DNA of 64,000 bases from Caproicibacter sp047777415 (GCA_047777415.1 JBKEEO010000002.1:186001-250000), one strand, 5' to 3'. Counted from the first letter of the stretch, positions 51,475 to 62,362 are shown. The notes: generated by a model not told the origin, from the letters alone. Translations and numbers: made by a program.

Positions 51475-53127
51475 ATGACGCTGGATAACATCTTAGTACT
51501 GCTGGGCGGTTTGGGACTGTTCCTGTATGGCATGAAGCTGATGGGTGAATCATTGGAACTTGCGGCCGGTTCTAGAATTAAAGAAATGACGGAACGGCTG
51601 ACAACGAACAAATACATGGGGGCCGTTCTTGGATTTGCCGTTACGGCAGTGGTCCAGAGTTCTTCGGCTACAACGGTCATGGTGGTTGGCTTTGTAAACG
51701 CCGGTATCATGAATTTAAGCCAGGCCGTTGGTATCATCATGGGAGCCAATGTCGGCACTACCGTAACGGGATTAATCACTGCGACTAATTTTATGGCTTT
51801 TGCTCCTGTGGCGGTTTTTATAGGCGTTGGACTGATTATGTTTGCCAAGAAAAATAATACCAAGCACATCGGACAGATCATTGCAGGTTTTGGTATTCTT
51901 TTCATAGGAATGGAAACTATGAGCACGGCAATGAAACCGCTTGGAGAGTCAACGCTGTTTCAAGATGTCATTACGAATTTTCAAAATCCATTGGTTGGCC
52001 TTTTTGCTGGTATGGTTTTTACAGCGGTGATACAAAGCTCATCGGCGACGGTGGGTGTTTTGCAGTCACTTGCTCTTTCCGGACTGATTGACTTAAAATC
52101 AGTTGTGTTTGTCATTTTCGGTTTGAATATCGGGACATGCATAACTGCGATGCTTTCTTCCATAGGAACAAACAAAACGGCGAGGCGTACCGCAGTTGTG
52201 CACTTGCTATTTAATGTTCTCGGTGCGGCTATATTTACAGGTCTCACGATTATCACTCCGTTTGCGCAATTAATTATGGATTTCTCACCGGATAATGTAC
52301 GGTTCCAGATTTTCATGGTCCATATTATCTTCAACGTTGTAACCGCAGCTTTGCTTTTGCCGCTGAGCGGTGTTCTTATCCGCATGGCTTACAAAATTAT
52401 TCCGGGTGAAGATAGTCTGTCGCAAGCTATGAGTTTAAAATATCTTGATTCCCGTATCTTAAATACCCCGCCGGTTGCCGTTACTCAATTGTTAAAAGAA
52501 GTTGGACGTATGACAGACTTGGCAAAAGCGAATTTTATGAACTCCATGGAGGCTTTATTTAACAAGAATCCGGATAAAATTAGGGAACTTGAGGAAAATG
52601 AAAATGTTATCAATTTCTTGAACAGAAGAATTACATCTTTTTTGATTCAAATTAATGCGCTCGACTTGGAAGACAATGACCGTGAAATTGTCGGTGCTTT
52701 GTTCCATGTTGTAAACGACTTGGAACGCATAGGGGACCACAGTGAAAATATCGGTGAGCAAGCACAAATTGTCATTGACGGAAAAGCATCGCTGAGCGGA
52801 ACAGCTTCGGAAGAACTCAAGGAGATGCAGAATCTCATTGTGACAATTTTAGACGATTCCTTCCGTCTATTTTTAAAAGGCAGCAACGATGCGGAACTTT
52901 CCTTTAAGGTAAACAATACGGAGGAAACAATAGATAGCCGAACAGAACAACTGAAAGAAAACCACATAAAAAGGCTGAACACCGGTCAGTGCAGTGCGGA
53001 ATCCAGCGCAGTGTTTAATGATCTTCTCATTAATCTGGAGCGTATTGCAGACCATGCTACCAATATAGCGTTTTCGATGTCTCAAACAAAACATGTTCCA
53101 ATCTTACTCAACGGCAAAACGAAATAA
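51475..53127 (+). CDS. Na/Pi cotransporter family protein with PhoU-like domain
   Basis: 550 residues. Seen: two NptA repeats each with the QSSSAT motif (AVVQSSSATTVMVVGF and AVIQSSSATVGVL), eight or so membrane helices up to about residue 315, and a cytosolic PhoU-like helical domain (LERIGDHSENIGEQA ... LERIADHATNIAFSM). Sodium-driven phosphate uptake or efflux. ATG at 51475 with CAGGAGA upstream; the longer frame from 51460 is unsupported. No other pst or pho gene is nearby. Confidence 0.93.
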   Translation: MTLDNILVLLGGLGLFLYGMKLMGESLELAAGSRIKEMTERLTTNKYMGAVLGFAVTAVVQSSSATTVMVVGFVNAGIMNLSQAVGIIMGANVGTTVTGLITATNFMAFAPVAVFIGVGLIMFAKKNNTKHIGQIIAGFGILFIGMETMSTAMKPLGESTLFQDVITNFQNPLVGLFAGMVFTAVIQSSSATVGVLQSLALSGLIDLKSVVFVIFGLNIGTCITAMLSSIGTNKTARRTAVVHLLFNVLGAAIFTGLTIITPFAQLIMDFSPDNVRFQIFMVHIIFNVVTAALLLPLSGVLIRMAYKIIPGEDSLSQAMSLKYLDSRILNTPPVAVTQLLKEVGRMTDLAKANFMNSMEALFNKNPDKIRELEENENVINFLNRRITSFLIQINALDLEDNDREIVGALFHVVNDLERIGDHSENIGEQAQIVIDGKASLSGTASEELKEMQNLIVTILDDSFRLFLKGSNDAELSFKVNNTEETIDSRTEQLKENHIKRLNTGQCSAESSAVFNDLLINLERIADHATNIAFSMSQTKHVPILLNGKTK

Positions 53128-53134
53128 CAGGCCG

Positions 53135-53160
53135 CGTCGGGGTGATACCCCGGCGTTTTT
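53135..53160 (+). terminator. Rho-independent terminator after the Na/Pi gene
   Basis: CGTCGGGG (53135-53142) pairs with CCCCGGCG (53148-53155) with one G-T pair, followed by five T. Confidence 0.85.
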
Positions 53161-53188
53161 GCATATCGGGAAGTTGTAATGGCCAAAT

Positions 53189-53231
53189 TTCGTATGATAC
53201 GGTTGCCGCATACGAAGAAAAATGATATGAT
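53189..53231 (+). promoter_or_regulatory. Promoter with large inverted repeat before the LURP-one-like gene
   Basis: TTGCCG (53203-53208), 17-bp spacer, TATGAT (53226-53231). The inverted repeat TTCGTATG (53189-53196) / CATACGAA (53209-53216), with an inner CGG-TTG-CCG, overlaps the -35 box and looks like a repressor site. Confidence 0.55.
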
Positions 53232-53270
53232 AAACAAAGAATTGCACCAATTTTCAAAGGAGGGGGTTGC

Positions 53271-53762
53271 TTGCAGTTTTATTTGAAACCTGTGGGGGAA
53301 CCCCGGTGCCTTTTCACCATACTCAATGAAAATGGTTGTCCAGAATATGAAGTGGTTGGAAAAGACACTTCTCTGGGATGTAAATTTTTTCTGCTGGATG
53401 GTAATCAAAACGTTGTTGGGCGGATTACCGGAGTACGAATCTCCGACGCTGTTCAATATTCGGTAGCAGCAGGAGGCAAAAGACTGCGGGTTGCCGTCAA
53501 TTATACCTCTGTTCGGCGGCCTGTGCGTATCAGAGGAAAACGTTGGCGTTTTCGCGGCAACATGCTAACCCGGTCGTTTGATATTTTGAATGCTGCAGAT
53601 CAAGTCGTCATGACGCACGGCAAGTGCTGGAGCATGGCGCGCGATTGCTACGCGATAGATATTTTGGACGGGGATTGTGTTCTTTTATTTCTTTGCCTTG
53701 CGGCTATTATAGATTTGACGATTTCCAGCGGATGTACCGCTCCGCTGCCGGCGGGCGGTTAA
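53271..53762 (+). CDS. LURP-one-related / YxjI-like protein
   Basis: 163 residues. Tubby/scramblase-like beta-barrel fold is suggested by YEVVGKDTSLGCKFFLLDGNQNVVGRI and the repeated strand pattern; the length matches Bacillus YxjI. Function is unknown. A hydrophobic stretch lies near the C-terminus (CVLLFLCLAAIIDLTI), which may be the central helix of the barrel or a membrane contact. TTG at 53271 with AAGGAGGGGG upstream. Confidence 0.75.
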   Translation: MQFYLKPVGEPRCLFTILNENGCPEYEVVGKDTSLGCKFFLLDGNQNVVGRITGVRISDAVQYSVAAGGKRLRVAVNYTSVRRPVRIRGKRWRFRGNMLTRSFDILNAADQVVMTHGKCWSMARDCYAIDILDGDCVLLFLCLAAIIDLTISSGCTAPLPAGG

Positions 53763-53791
53763 TTGACAAAAAATACTGAAAGTGTCATAAT
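53763..53791 (+). promoter_or_regulatory. Sigma-A promoter of valS
   Basis: TTGACA (53763-53768), 17-bp spacer, CATAAT (53786-53791). Only about 40 nt remain before the start codon, so there is no room for a T-box leader. Confidence 0.7.
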
Positions 53792-53834
53792 GATTCGGTT
53801 AAACCTGCGTGGTTGACCGATTGGAGGAAAGTAT

Positions 53835-56462
53835 ATGAGCAGGGAATTGGCAAAAACCTATGATCCACGCGAAGTGGAAGACAGAATTTACGATTTTTGG
53901 CTTTCCGGCGGCTTTTTTCATGCAGAGCGTGATCCGGAGAAAAAACCGTATACCATAGTTATTCCGCCGCCGAACATTACCGGGCAGCTTCATATGGGAC
54001 ATGCCCTTGACAATACGCTGCAGGATATTTTGATCCGTTACCGCAGAATGCAGGGATATTGCACATTATGGCTGCCCGGCACGGACCATGCCTCCATCGC
54101 TACGGAAGCGAAAATTGTTGAGGCTATGCGCAAGGAAGGACTTACGAAAGAAGATATCGGACGCGATGAATTTCTAAGGCGTGCGTGGCAATGGAAAGAA
54201 AAATACGGGGGAAGAATTGTTGAACAATTGAAAAAGCTCGGTTCTTCTTGTGATTGGGAACGCGAGCGGTTTACTATGGACGAAGGCTGTTCCAAAGCGG
54301 TTCGTCAAGTGTTTGTTGGACTATACGAGAAAGGCCTGATTTACCGCGGTGAACGTATCATCAACTGGTGCCCCCATTGTAAAACATCCATTTCGGACGC
54401 GGAAGTGGAGTTCTCGGAACGGGATGGATATTTTTGGCATGTTCGTTATCCGTTTAAGGATGGCAGCGGTTATATTCAGCTTGCTACCACACGTCCGGAA
54501 ACCATGCTGGGTGACACCGCTGTTGCCGTTCATCCCGAGGATGAACGTTACAAAGATCTTGTGGGCAAGACGCTGATTTTGCCGCTTGTTAATCGGGAAA
54601 TCCCGCTCATTGCCGATGAGTACGTGGAACGTGATTTTGGAACAGGCGTGGTGAAAATCACCCCGGCTCACGACCCCAACGACTTTGAAGTGGGACTTCG
54701 TCACAACTTGGAAGTTATCAATGTGATGGACGAAAGCGGCAATATCAATGAAAATGGCGGGGTTTATGCCGGCATGACGGGAGCGGATGCCCGCAAAAAA
54801 ATTGTAGAAGACCTCAAAGCAGGAGGCTTTCTAGTTAAGGTTGAACCTATTAAGCACAATGTTGGTTCTTGCTACCGCTGTGGCACCGTGGTGGAACCCC
54901 GTGTTTCCAAACAGTGGTTTGTCAAAATGAAACCTTTGGCAGAACCGGCTGTTACAGAGGTGCAAAAAGGAAAAGTCCGCTTTATTCCCGACCGCTTTTC
55001 AAAGATTTATTATCACTGGATGGAAAACATCAAAGACTGGTGTATTTCACGTCAGCTTTGGTGGGGACATCGAATTCCCGCATGGTATTGTCAAGACTGC
55101 GGAGAAATGATTGTTGCTATGGAGGAGCCTCATACCTGTCCAAAGTGTGGTTCCAAAAACTTAGAGCAGGACCCCGATACACTGGATACTTGGTTCTCAT
55201 CCGCCCTGTGGCCGTTTTCCACACTCGGTTGGCCGGATAAAAACCCGGATTTGGATTATTTTTATCCAACCGATACGCTGGTGACCGGTTACGATATTAT
55301 TTTCTTCTGGGTGGCACGCATGATTTTCTCCGGAATCGAGCAAATGGGGGAGGTTCCGTTCCGCAATGTGCTGATTCACGGATTGGTACGCGACGCGCAG
55401 GGGCGCAAGATGAGCAAGTCGCTTGGAAACGGTATCGACCCGCTGGAGGAGATTTCCAAGTACGGCGCGGATGCACTCCGCTTTACGCTGGCAACCGGAA
55501 ACAGCCCCGGAAACGATATGCGTTATTCCAAGGAAAAAGTGGAGGCAAGCCGAAATTTCGCCAACAAAATATGGAATGCCGCTCGTTTTATTCTGATGAA
55601 TATCGAGGGAAAAGATGTTCCAAACAGCTTGCCGGATGACCTTGCTTTGGAAGATAAGTGGATTATCGATTCGTTTAACCGGCTGGCAGGCGAGATTACC
55701 GAAAATCTGGATAAGTTTGAACTCGGTATTGCCGTACAGAAACTCTACGATTTCTTATGGGATCAATTCTGTGACTGGTATATCGAAATCTCCAAAATCC
55801 GCCTGAACTCGGGTGATGAACAGGCAGCGCAGTCTGCCCGAAGAGTTTTGGTTTGGGTTATGACAGGAACACTTCAGCTTTTGCACCCGTTCATGCCGTT
55901 CATTACGGAAGAAATCTGGCAGTCCCTTCCCCATGAGGGAAAATCCATCATGGTTTCCAAATGGCCGGAGCCGGATCCATCCCATGCGTTCCCGGCGGCT
56001 GCCAAGGAAATGGGTAAAATTATGGAGGCAGTGCGCGCAATACGCAATCGCCGCGCGGAAATGAATGTGCCGCCGTCGCGCAAAGCTCGTATTTCCATTG
56101 ATACCATGTCACAGGAGACATTCAAAGCCGGTTCCGCTATTTTAGAGCGCCTTGCTTATGCGAGCCATGTAGAAGTCGGCACGGATATCAATATTCCGGA
56201 CGCGGTCACGATAGTTACACCGGATGCCAAAGTTTTAATTCCCATGGATGAACTGGTCGATCGTAAAGCCGAGCTTGCCCGTTTAACAAAAGAACTGGAA
56301 TCGGCGCAAAAGCAGTTGGCCACAGCTGAGGCAAAACTAAAGAATGAAAAGTTTTTGACCAAAGCTCCAGCAAACGTTGTGGAAGGCGTGCGCCAAAATG
56401 CTGCAAAATTAAAAGATCATATTGCACTGATTCAGTCTTCACTGGAGTCCTTAAAATCATAA
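53835..56462 (+). CDS. valS: Valyl-tRNA synthetase
   Basis: 875 residues. Class I synthetase. Seen: HIGH-type PPPNITGQLHMGHALD near residue 40, the CP1 editing domain with TTRPETMLGDTAVAVHPED, zinc-like CPHCK and CPKCG knots, KMSKS in GRKMSKSLGNG near 526 and a C-terminal coiled coil. GGAGGAAAG lies before the ATG. FolC follows in the usual Firmicute order, separated by a terminator. Confidence 0.96.
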   Translation: MSRELAKTYDPREVEDRIYDFWLSGGFFHAERDPEKKPYTIVIPPPNITGQLHMGHALDNTLQDILIRYRRMQGYCTLWLPGTDHASIATEAKIVEAMRKEGLTKEDIGRDEFLRRAWQWKEKYGGRIVEQLKKLGSSCDWERERFTMDEGCSKAVRQVFVGLYEKGLIYRGERIINWCPHCKTSISDAEVEFSERDGYFWHVRYPFKDGSGYIQLATTRPETMLGDTAVAVHPEDERYKDLVGKTLILPLVNREIPLIADEYVERDFGTGVVKITPAHDPNDFEVGLRHNLEVINVMDESGNINENGGVYAGMTGADARKKIVEDLKAGGFLVKVEPIKHNVGSCYRCGTVVEPRVSKQWFVKMKPLAEPAVTEVQKGKVRFIPDRFSKIYYHWMENIKDWCISRQLWWGHRIPAWYCQDCGEMIVAMEEPHTCPKCGSKNLEQDPDTLDTWFSSALWPFSTLGWPDKNPDLDYFYPTDTLVTGYDIIFFWVARMIFSGIEQMGEVPFRNVLIHGLVRDAQGRKMSKSLGNGIDPLEEISKYGADALRFTLATGNSPGNDMRYSKEKVEASRNFANKIWNAARFILMNIEGKDVPNSLPDDLALEDKWIIDSFNRLAGEITENLDKFELGIAVQKLYDFLWDQFCDWYIEISKIRLNSGDEQAAQSARRVLVWVMTGTLQLLHPFMPFITEEIWQSLPHEGKSIMVSKWPEPDPSHAFPAAAKEMGKIMEAVRAIRNRRAEMNVPPSRKARISIDTMSQETFKAGSAILERLAYASHVEVGTDINIPDAVTIVTPDAKVLIPMDELVDRKAELARLTKELESAQKQLATAEAKLKNEKFLTKAPANVVEGVRQNAAKLKDHIALIQSSLESLKS

Positions 56463-56504
56463 TAGAACCTGCGTGCTGTATGCCGCTGCAAAGCAGAAAA
56501 GACT

Positions 56505-56536
56505 CGGGAGTATCCATTATGATACTCCCGGTTTTC
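56505..56536 (+). terminator. Terminator of valS
   Basis: CGGGAGTATC (56505-56514) / GATACTCCCG (56521-56530), 6-nt loop, then GTTTTC. The T run is short. Confidence 0.8.
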
Positions 56537-56555
56537 TGCAAAAGGATGAATTTAC

Positions 56556-57851
56556 ATGACTTATGAAGAAACCTTAAAAAATATTGAATCCCTTCATCGG
56601 TTCGGCCCCCGCCCCGGATTGGAACGAATCAGCAAACTAATGGACAGACTGGGCAATCCGCAGAACACACTGAAGTTTATCCATGTGGCGGGAACCAACG
56701 GAAAAGGAACTACTTGTACGCTTTTGGCTTCCGTTTTGCGCTGCGCGGGCTACCGCACGGGACTGTTTGTCTCGCCCCATGTGACGGATTTTCGCGAAAG
56801 AATGCAAATTGATGGTCATATGATTTCGCAGCAAGAACTTGTTTCCATCGCGGATCGCGTGTTTCCAATCATTCGGGAAATGGAATTGCAAGGGGACGGC
56901 GTCACGGAATTCGAAGCCGTCACCGCCATGGCACTGTTGTGGTTTGCCCAAAAAAACTGCGATATCGTTGTGCTGGAGGTTGGGCTTGGCGGCCGTCTGG
57001 ATGCGACCAATGTGATTCCAACTCCGTTGGTTTCGGTCATTACCTCTATTTCCCTCGATCATACCAAGATTTTAGGGGATACTGTGGAACAAATCGCTTA
57101 TGAAAAATGTGGAATCATCAAAGAAAATGGTGTGACTGTCAGCTATCCGGATCAAGATATAAAAGCTTTGGAAGTAATTCGCCAAATAGCGGCAGAACGT
57201 CATAATCGTCTTGTCAGTGCTGCCACGGAAGGAATAGAGGAAGTTTCCTTCAGTATTGGCGGAACGGAGCTTAATTGGAATGATATTCGGTTAAGAACTC
57301 CGTTTTTAGGATGCCATCAAGCGAAAAATGCGGCAACTGCACTTTCTGTATTGAGTATACTGAGGGAAACAGGATACAACATTTCAAATGAATCAATTGT
57401 ACAAGGATTTTCCCATGCGGAGTTACCGGCCCGATTTGAGGTGTTGTCCCGTTCTCCAATTGTGGTTCTAGACGGGGCGCATAATCCGGACGGTACTGCA
57501 GCTTTAGGAAAAACAATCCGTCGATATCTTGCTGGAAAAGATGTCGTTGCCGTGATGGGAATGATGCAGGACAAGAATGTAGATATTGCTGTGAAGAATT
57601 TATCCGGATTGTTTTCCTGTGTTATTACAACTGAGCCGCCCAGCCCGCGAGCTTTGCCTGCTGATGTTTTAGCTCAACGCTGGCGCCGCGTAGGTGCCTT
57701 TGCGGAACCGGCCGTGGGATATGATGAGGCATTGCGTATGGCGGATGAACGGTTAAAGCCCGACGGCGCTGTTGTAATCTGCGGTTCTCTCTATCTTGCG
57801 GGGGAAATGCGCTCCCGTGCGCTCCAGTTTTGGAACCAATCGGAAAAATAA
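56556..57851 (+). CDS. folC: Folylpolyglutamate / dihydrofolate synthase
   Basis: 431 residues. Adds glutamate to folates, trapping them in the cell. Seen: LGNPQNTLKFIHVAGTNGKGTT with the P-loop GTNGKGTT near residue 51, VSPHV, VLEVGLGGRLDATNV, SLDHTKILGDT and LDGAHNPDG. It links functionally with the riboswitch-controlled folT importer 29 kb upstream, though not by position. The ATG follows AAAGGATG. Confidence 0.95.
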   Translation: MTYEETLKNIESLHRFGPRPGLERISKLMDRLGNPQNTLKFIHVAGTNGKGTTCTLLASVLRCAGYRTGLFVSPHVTDFRERMQIDGHMISQQELVSIADRVFPIIREMELQGDGVTEFEAVTAMALLWFAQKNCDIVVLEVGLGGRLDATNVIPTPLVSVITSISLDHTKILGDTVEQIAYEKCGIIKENGVTVSYPDQDIKALEVIRQIAAERHNRLVSAATEGIEEVSFSIGGTELNWNDIRLRTPFLGCHQAKNAATALSVLSILRETGYNISNESIVQGFSHAELPARFEVLSRSPIVVLDGAHNPDGTAALGKTIRRYLAGKDVVAVMGMMQDKNVDIAVKNLSGLFSCVITTEPPSPRALPADVLAQRWRRVGAFAEPAVGYDEALRMADERLKPDGAVVICGSLYLAGEMRSRALQFWNQSEK

Positions 57852-57888
57852 CGCTTGTCCGCAAAATTCGAGCAATATTTCAGACAAA

Positions 57889-57919
57889 ATCCCTTATCTT
57901 TTTGATAAGGGATATTTTT
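57889..57919 (+). terminator. Terminator of folC
   Basis: ATCCCTTATC (57889-57898) / GATAAGGGAT (57904-57913), loop of five T, then A and five T. Its 3' arm overlaps the -35 region of the spoIIA promoter. Confidence 0.85.
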
Positions 57920-57935
57920 CTGTCAATACGAATAA
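57907..57935 (+). promoter_or_regulatory. Sigma-H-like promoter of the spoIIA operon
   Basis: AAGGGATAT (57907-57915), 11-bp spacer, TACGAATAA (57927-57935), one mismatch each to the sigma-H pattern RnAGGAwww-N11-12-RnnGAATww. The spoIIA operon is sigma-H dependent in Bacillus, which supports the call. Confidence 0.65.
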
Positions 57936-57987
57936 TCCATGCCAAAATGGGAATCATAAAAAATTTACTGAAAACGGGGGTTTTTAT

Positions 57988-58302
57988 ATGGGGGTCAGGC
58001 TGATTCTAAAAGAAGGAGTCCTGACAGCGATTCTAAGCGGAGAAATCGATCATCACTCCGCAAGGGAAATACGCGGCGAAATTGATGAGACCGCATCCAG
58101 AATAAAGCCGAAAAAACTTGTTCTTGATTTTACATCGGTGCAATTTATGGACAGCTCCGGCATCGGACTTATTATGGGGCGCTGCAAGCTTATGCAATTA
58201 TTTGGCGGCACGGTGGAAATCGTTCATCTTCCACCTAAAATTGAAAAGATTGTTTCGCTTGCCGGATTAAACCAGCTTTGCACCATAAAAAAGGGGGACT
58301 AA
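57988..58302 (+). CDS. spoIIAA: Anti-sigma F factor antagonist
   Basis: 104 residues; STAS domain. When dephosphorylated it binds SpoIIAB and frees sigma-F in the forespore. The phosphorylated Ser lies in the FMDSSGIGLIMGR motif. ATG at 57988 behind ACGGGGG; the frame extends far upstream through the intergenic hairpin without homology. First gene of the spoIIA operon. Confidence 0.94.
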   Translation: MGVRLILKEGVLTAILSGEIDHHSAREIRGEIDETASRIKPKKLVLDFTSVQFMDSSGIGLIMGRCKLMQLFGGTVEIVHLPPKIEKIVSLAGLNQLCTIKKGD

Positions 58303-58304
58303 AG

Positions 58305-58748
58305 ATGAAGCCTGTTAATGAGATGTCGGTTTCGTTTTTAAGCTGTTCATCCAATGAGGCGTTTGCGCGCGCTGTTGTCGCGGCGTTTGTCGCACAGCTG
58401 GATCCCACGGTGGATGAACTTTGCGATATTAAAACCGCGGTTTCAGAAGCAGTGACAAATTGTATTGTTCACGCCTACCGAAATACAATCGGAACAGTAT
58501 ACATAAAGTGCCAACTGTACGGGGACGGGCAGATTGTGGTTAGAATTCGTGATAAAGGCTGCGGAATTGAAAATATTGAACAGGCGATGCAGCCGCTGTT
58601 CACAACGCAGGAGGGTGAACGGGCCGGTTTGGGTTTTGCCGTGATGCAAAGTTTTATGGACAAGCTCCATGTTCATTCTAAATTGGGGAAGGGCACAACG
58701 GTCACTATGAAAAAGACGATTCGTCGTCGCCCTCAGCAGAATGGATAG
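58305..58748 (+). CDS. spoIIAB: Anti-sigma F factor / serine kinase
   Basis: 147 residues. GHKL-fold kinase that holds sigma-F inactive and phosphorylates SpoIIAA. Seen: the N box EAVTNCIVHAY, G1 DKGCGIENIEQA and G2 GLGFAVMQSF. ATG at 58305, 2 bp after spoIIAA stops, with AAGGGGG upstream. It overlaps the sigF start. Confidence 0.95.
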   Translation: MKPVNEMSVSFLSCSSNEAFARAVVAAFVAQLDPTVDELCDIKTAVSEAVTNCIVHAYRNTIGTVYIKCQLYGDGQIVVRIRDKGCGIENIEQAMQPLFTTQEGERAGLGFAVMQSFMDKLHVHSKLGKGTTVTMKKTIRRRPQQNG

Positions 58749-59391
58749 GGAACAGGCGGTTCGGGAGAACATCGGACTTGTCCATTCCTGCGCAAGGCAT
58801 TTTCGCGGACGCGGCATTGAGTATGATGATTTATTCCAAGCGGGCTGTTTGGGACTTGTCAAGGCAATCGATCACTTTGACCCGAATCGCGGCGTTAAAT
58901 TTTCCACATATGCGGTTCCCGTAATACTTGGGGAAATTCGCCGATTGTTCCGGGACGGCGGTGCCATTAAAATCGGACGAGGACTTAAGGAACTGTCGCT
59001 CCGTGCAACGAAGATTTCCGCAGAGTTTACGGAACGCGAGGGACGATCTCCAACCGTGCAAGAACTGGCCGATTTGTTGGATGTGGAACCGGAACAGGCT
59101 GCGGAAGCATTGGGCGCAGCACAAGTGCCGATTTCTCTCACTGCAGCAGATGAGGACGGCGGTGGCCAAATCGATATCGGAGTGGAAGCGGCCGATGATA
59201 AAATTGCGGAATTGTTGTCGCTGAAACAGGTTGTAACGGAACTGGAACCACGGGACCGCAGTATAATTATATTTCGCTATTTTCAAAATCGCACGCAGAC
59301 AGAGACAGCCAATGCTCTGGGTATGACACAGGTTCAAGTTTCAAGGCGGGAAAAGAAAATCCTAAAGGAATTGCAGCTAAAATTGTCATAA
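58741..59391 (+). CDS. sigF: RNA polymerase sigma-F factor (forespore)
   Basis: 216 residues, a little shorter than Bacillus SigF. First compartment-specific sporulation sigma factor. Seen: region 2 (DDLFQAGCLGLVKAIDHFDPNRGVKFSTYAVPVILGEIRR), region 3 and region 4 (LEPRDRSIIIFRYFQNRTQTETANALGMTQVQVSRREKKIL). The start overlaps spoIIAB by 8 bp. The usual spoVA genes do not follow. Confidence 0.95.
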   Translation: MDREQAVRENIGLVHSCARHFRGRGIEYDDLFQAGCLGLVKAIDHFDPNRGVKFSTYAVPVILGEIRRLFRDGGAIKIGRGLKELSLRATKISAEFTEREGRSPTVQELADLLDVEPEQAAEALGAAQVPISLTAADEDGGGQIDIGVEAADDKIAELLSLKQVVTELEPRDRSIIIFRYFQNRTQTETANALGMTQVQVSRREKKILKELQLKLS

Positions 59392-59432
59392 AAAAAACCG
59401 GGAAACAGATTATGTTCTGCATCCCGGTTTTT
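59391..59432. terminator. Terminator between sigF and metA
   Basis: AAACCGGG (59395-59402) / CCCGGTTT (59423-59430) with an inner CAGA / TCTG pair; A and T runs on both sides allow use from either strand. Confidence 0.88.
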
Positions 59433-59495
59433 AAATGGCTTATTTTGTTTTCAAATGATTAGGAAACTTCCGTTACTATTTATAATATCTAAATT

Positions 59496-60413
59496 TCAGG
59501 AAATATCCTTAATATCATAAGGTGTTTGCTGATATACATAGTAATTCAGCCAGTTAGAAAACATGAGGCTTGCATGGCTTCGCCAAACGAACGGCGGTTC
59601 TTTAGAGGGGTCATTTTCAGGGAAATAGTTTTTTGGCATATCAGGTTGTAAACCACGCTCTAAATCGCGCAAATATTCTCGTTTTAGAGTATCGCGGTCA
59701 TATTCCTCGTGTCCGGTAACGAAAAACTGACGTCCGTTTTTAGCGGCAATAATATGAGGCCCCGCTTCGCTCGATTCGGTCAAAATTTCAAGTTCCGGGT
59801 GTATCAGAATATCTTCGCGGCGGGTTCCTGTGTAGCGCGAATGCGGTGCCCAGAATTCGTCGTCAAACCCGCGTACCAGCGGATGAAGGGGGCAAAGGAC
59901 ACTATGCATGAAAATCCCGGTTATTTTTTGGGGTAGCAGATATTTTGGAATACCGTAGTGATAATACATCCCTGCCTGTGCACCCCAGCAGATATGCATA
60001 GTAGAGTAGACGTTATGGCGGCTCCATGCCATAATATCACACAGTTCGGACCAATAATCTACTTCTTCGAAAGGAATTTTTTCCACCGGTGCACCCGTAA
60101 TAATCATCCCGTCAAATTTTTGATCTTTTAATTCGGAAAAAGTTTTGTAAAATGTATTTAAATGGGTCTGGGATGTGTTTTTAGAAAAATGCGAGGCCAT
60201 TTGCATAAGTTCCACGTCTACTTGCAGCGGCGTGTTGCTCAGTTGACGCAAAAGCTGGGTTTCAGTTTCAATCTTTGTAGGCATAAGATTTAATATGACA
60301 ATTTTGAGAGGCCGAATATCCTGGCTCATCGCCCGTTTATGAGTCATCACAAAAATATTCTCCGCTTCGAGTATATGGCGTGCAGGCAGTGAATCCTGTA
60401 TTCTAATAGGCAA
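59496..60413 (-). CDS. metA: Homoserine O-acetyltransferase (MetA type)
   Basis: 305 residues. Activates homoserine for methionine synthesis. Seen: the nucleophile C142 in HICWGAQAG, H235 and E237 in TGHEEYD. Residue 111 is Glu (GAPVE); in this family Glu111 is associated with acetyl-CoA and Gly111 with succinyl-CoA, so acetyl-CoA use is inferred. Start is TTG at 60413, after AAAGGGGGAATAGGG. No SAM riboswitch precedes it. Single gene facing the sigF terminator. Confidence 0.92.
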   Translation of the reverse strand: MPIRIQDSLPARHILEAENIFVMTHKRAMSQDIRPLKIVILNLMPTKIETETQLLRQLSNTPLQVDVELMQMASHFSKNTSQTHLNTFYKTFSELKDQKFDGMIITGAPVEKIPFEEVDYWSELCDIMAWSRHNVYSTMHICWGAQAGMYYHYGIPKYLLPQKITGIFMHSVLCPLHPLVRGFDDEFWAPHSRYTGTRREDILIHPELEILTESSEAGPHIIAAKNGRQFFVTGHEEYDRDTLKREYLRDLERGLQPDMPKNYFPENDPSKEPPFVWRSHASLMFSNWLNYYVYQQTPYDIKDIS

Positions 60414-60469
60414 TCCCTATTCCCCCTTTATAATACCTATTATTTTACTAAAGAAAAGGTTTGTGTTCC

Positions 60470-60498
60470 ATTATAGCAAAACGTAAATATAGCTGCAA
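60470..60498 (-). promoter_or_regulatory. Promoter of metA
   Basis: Minus strand TTGCAG (60498-60493), 17-bp spacer, TATAAT (60475-60470), about 56 bases before the start. The leader is too short for an S-box. Confidence 0.65.
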
Positions 60499-60548
60499 GA
60501 AAAGATTTAAAAACAGATATAAAAAGTAAAAAAAAAGCCAAAAAGGCG

Positions 60549-60577
60549 TTGACAACGTAAACAATCCATGATATTAT
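60549..60577 (+). promoter_or_regulatory. rRNA operon promoter
   Basis: TTGACA (60549-60554), 17-bp spacer, TATTAT (60572-60577), about 265 bases upstream of the 16S gene. A transcribed leader (60578-60841) contains short hairpins but no gene. Confidence 0.75.
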
Positions 60578-60841
60578 AGTTAAGCCGTCGAAACACGGAG
60601 CAAAAAAACAGCAGATTGCTGAAAATTAATTAAATTGTTTTTCGTCGGCATGGGACCTTGAAAATTAAACAACGAGAGAGAAGAAGAGGAACCCGTAAAG
60701 AACGAGAGTTTAAAGTACTTTCGGACGAAAGAGAAGGACAACTCTTTTGAAAAAAACCGAAGAGCGATACGTTAGTGTATCGGAGAAGAGCCTAAAAGCT
60801 CTAAGATAGATATAGACGCCGAAAGGCGAGTATATACCATA

Positions 60842-62362
<1,521 letters not shown>

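Noticed and set aside
53763..53834. T-box leader before valS
   Set aside because: Only 72 bp upstream with a promoter in it; no T-box consensus or antiterminator.
60414..60548. SAM riboswitch before metA
   Set aside because: The promoter leaves a leader of about 50 nt; no S-box elements seen.
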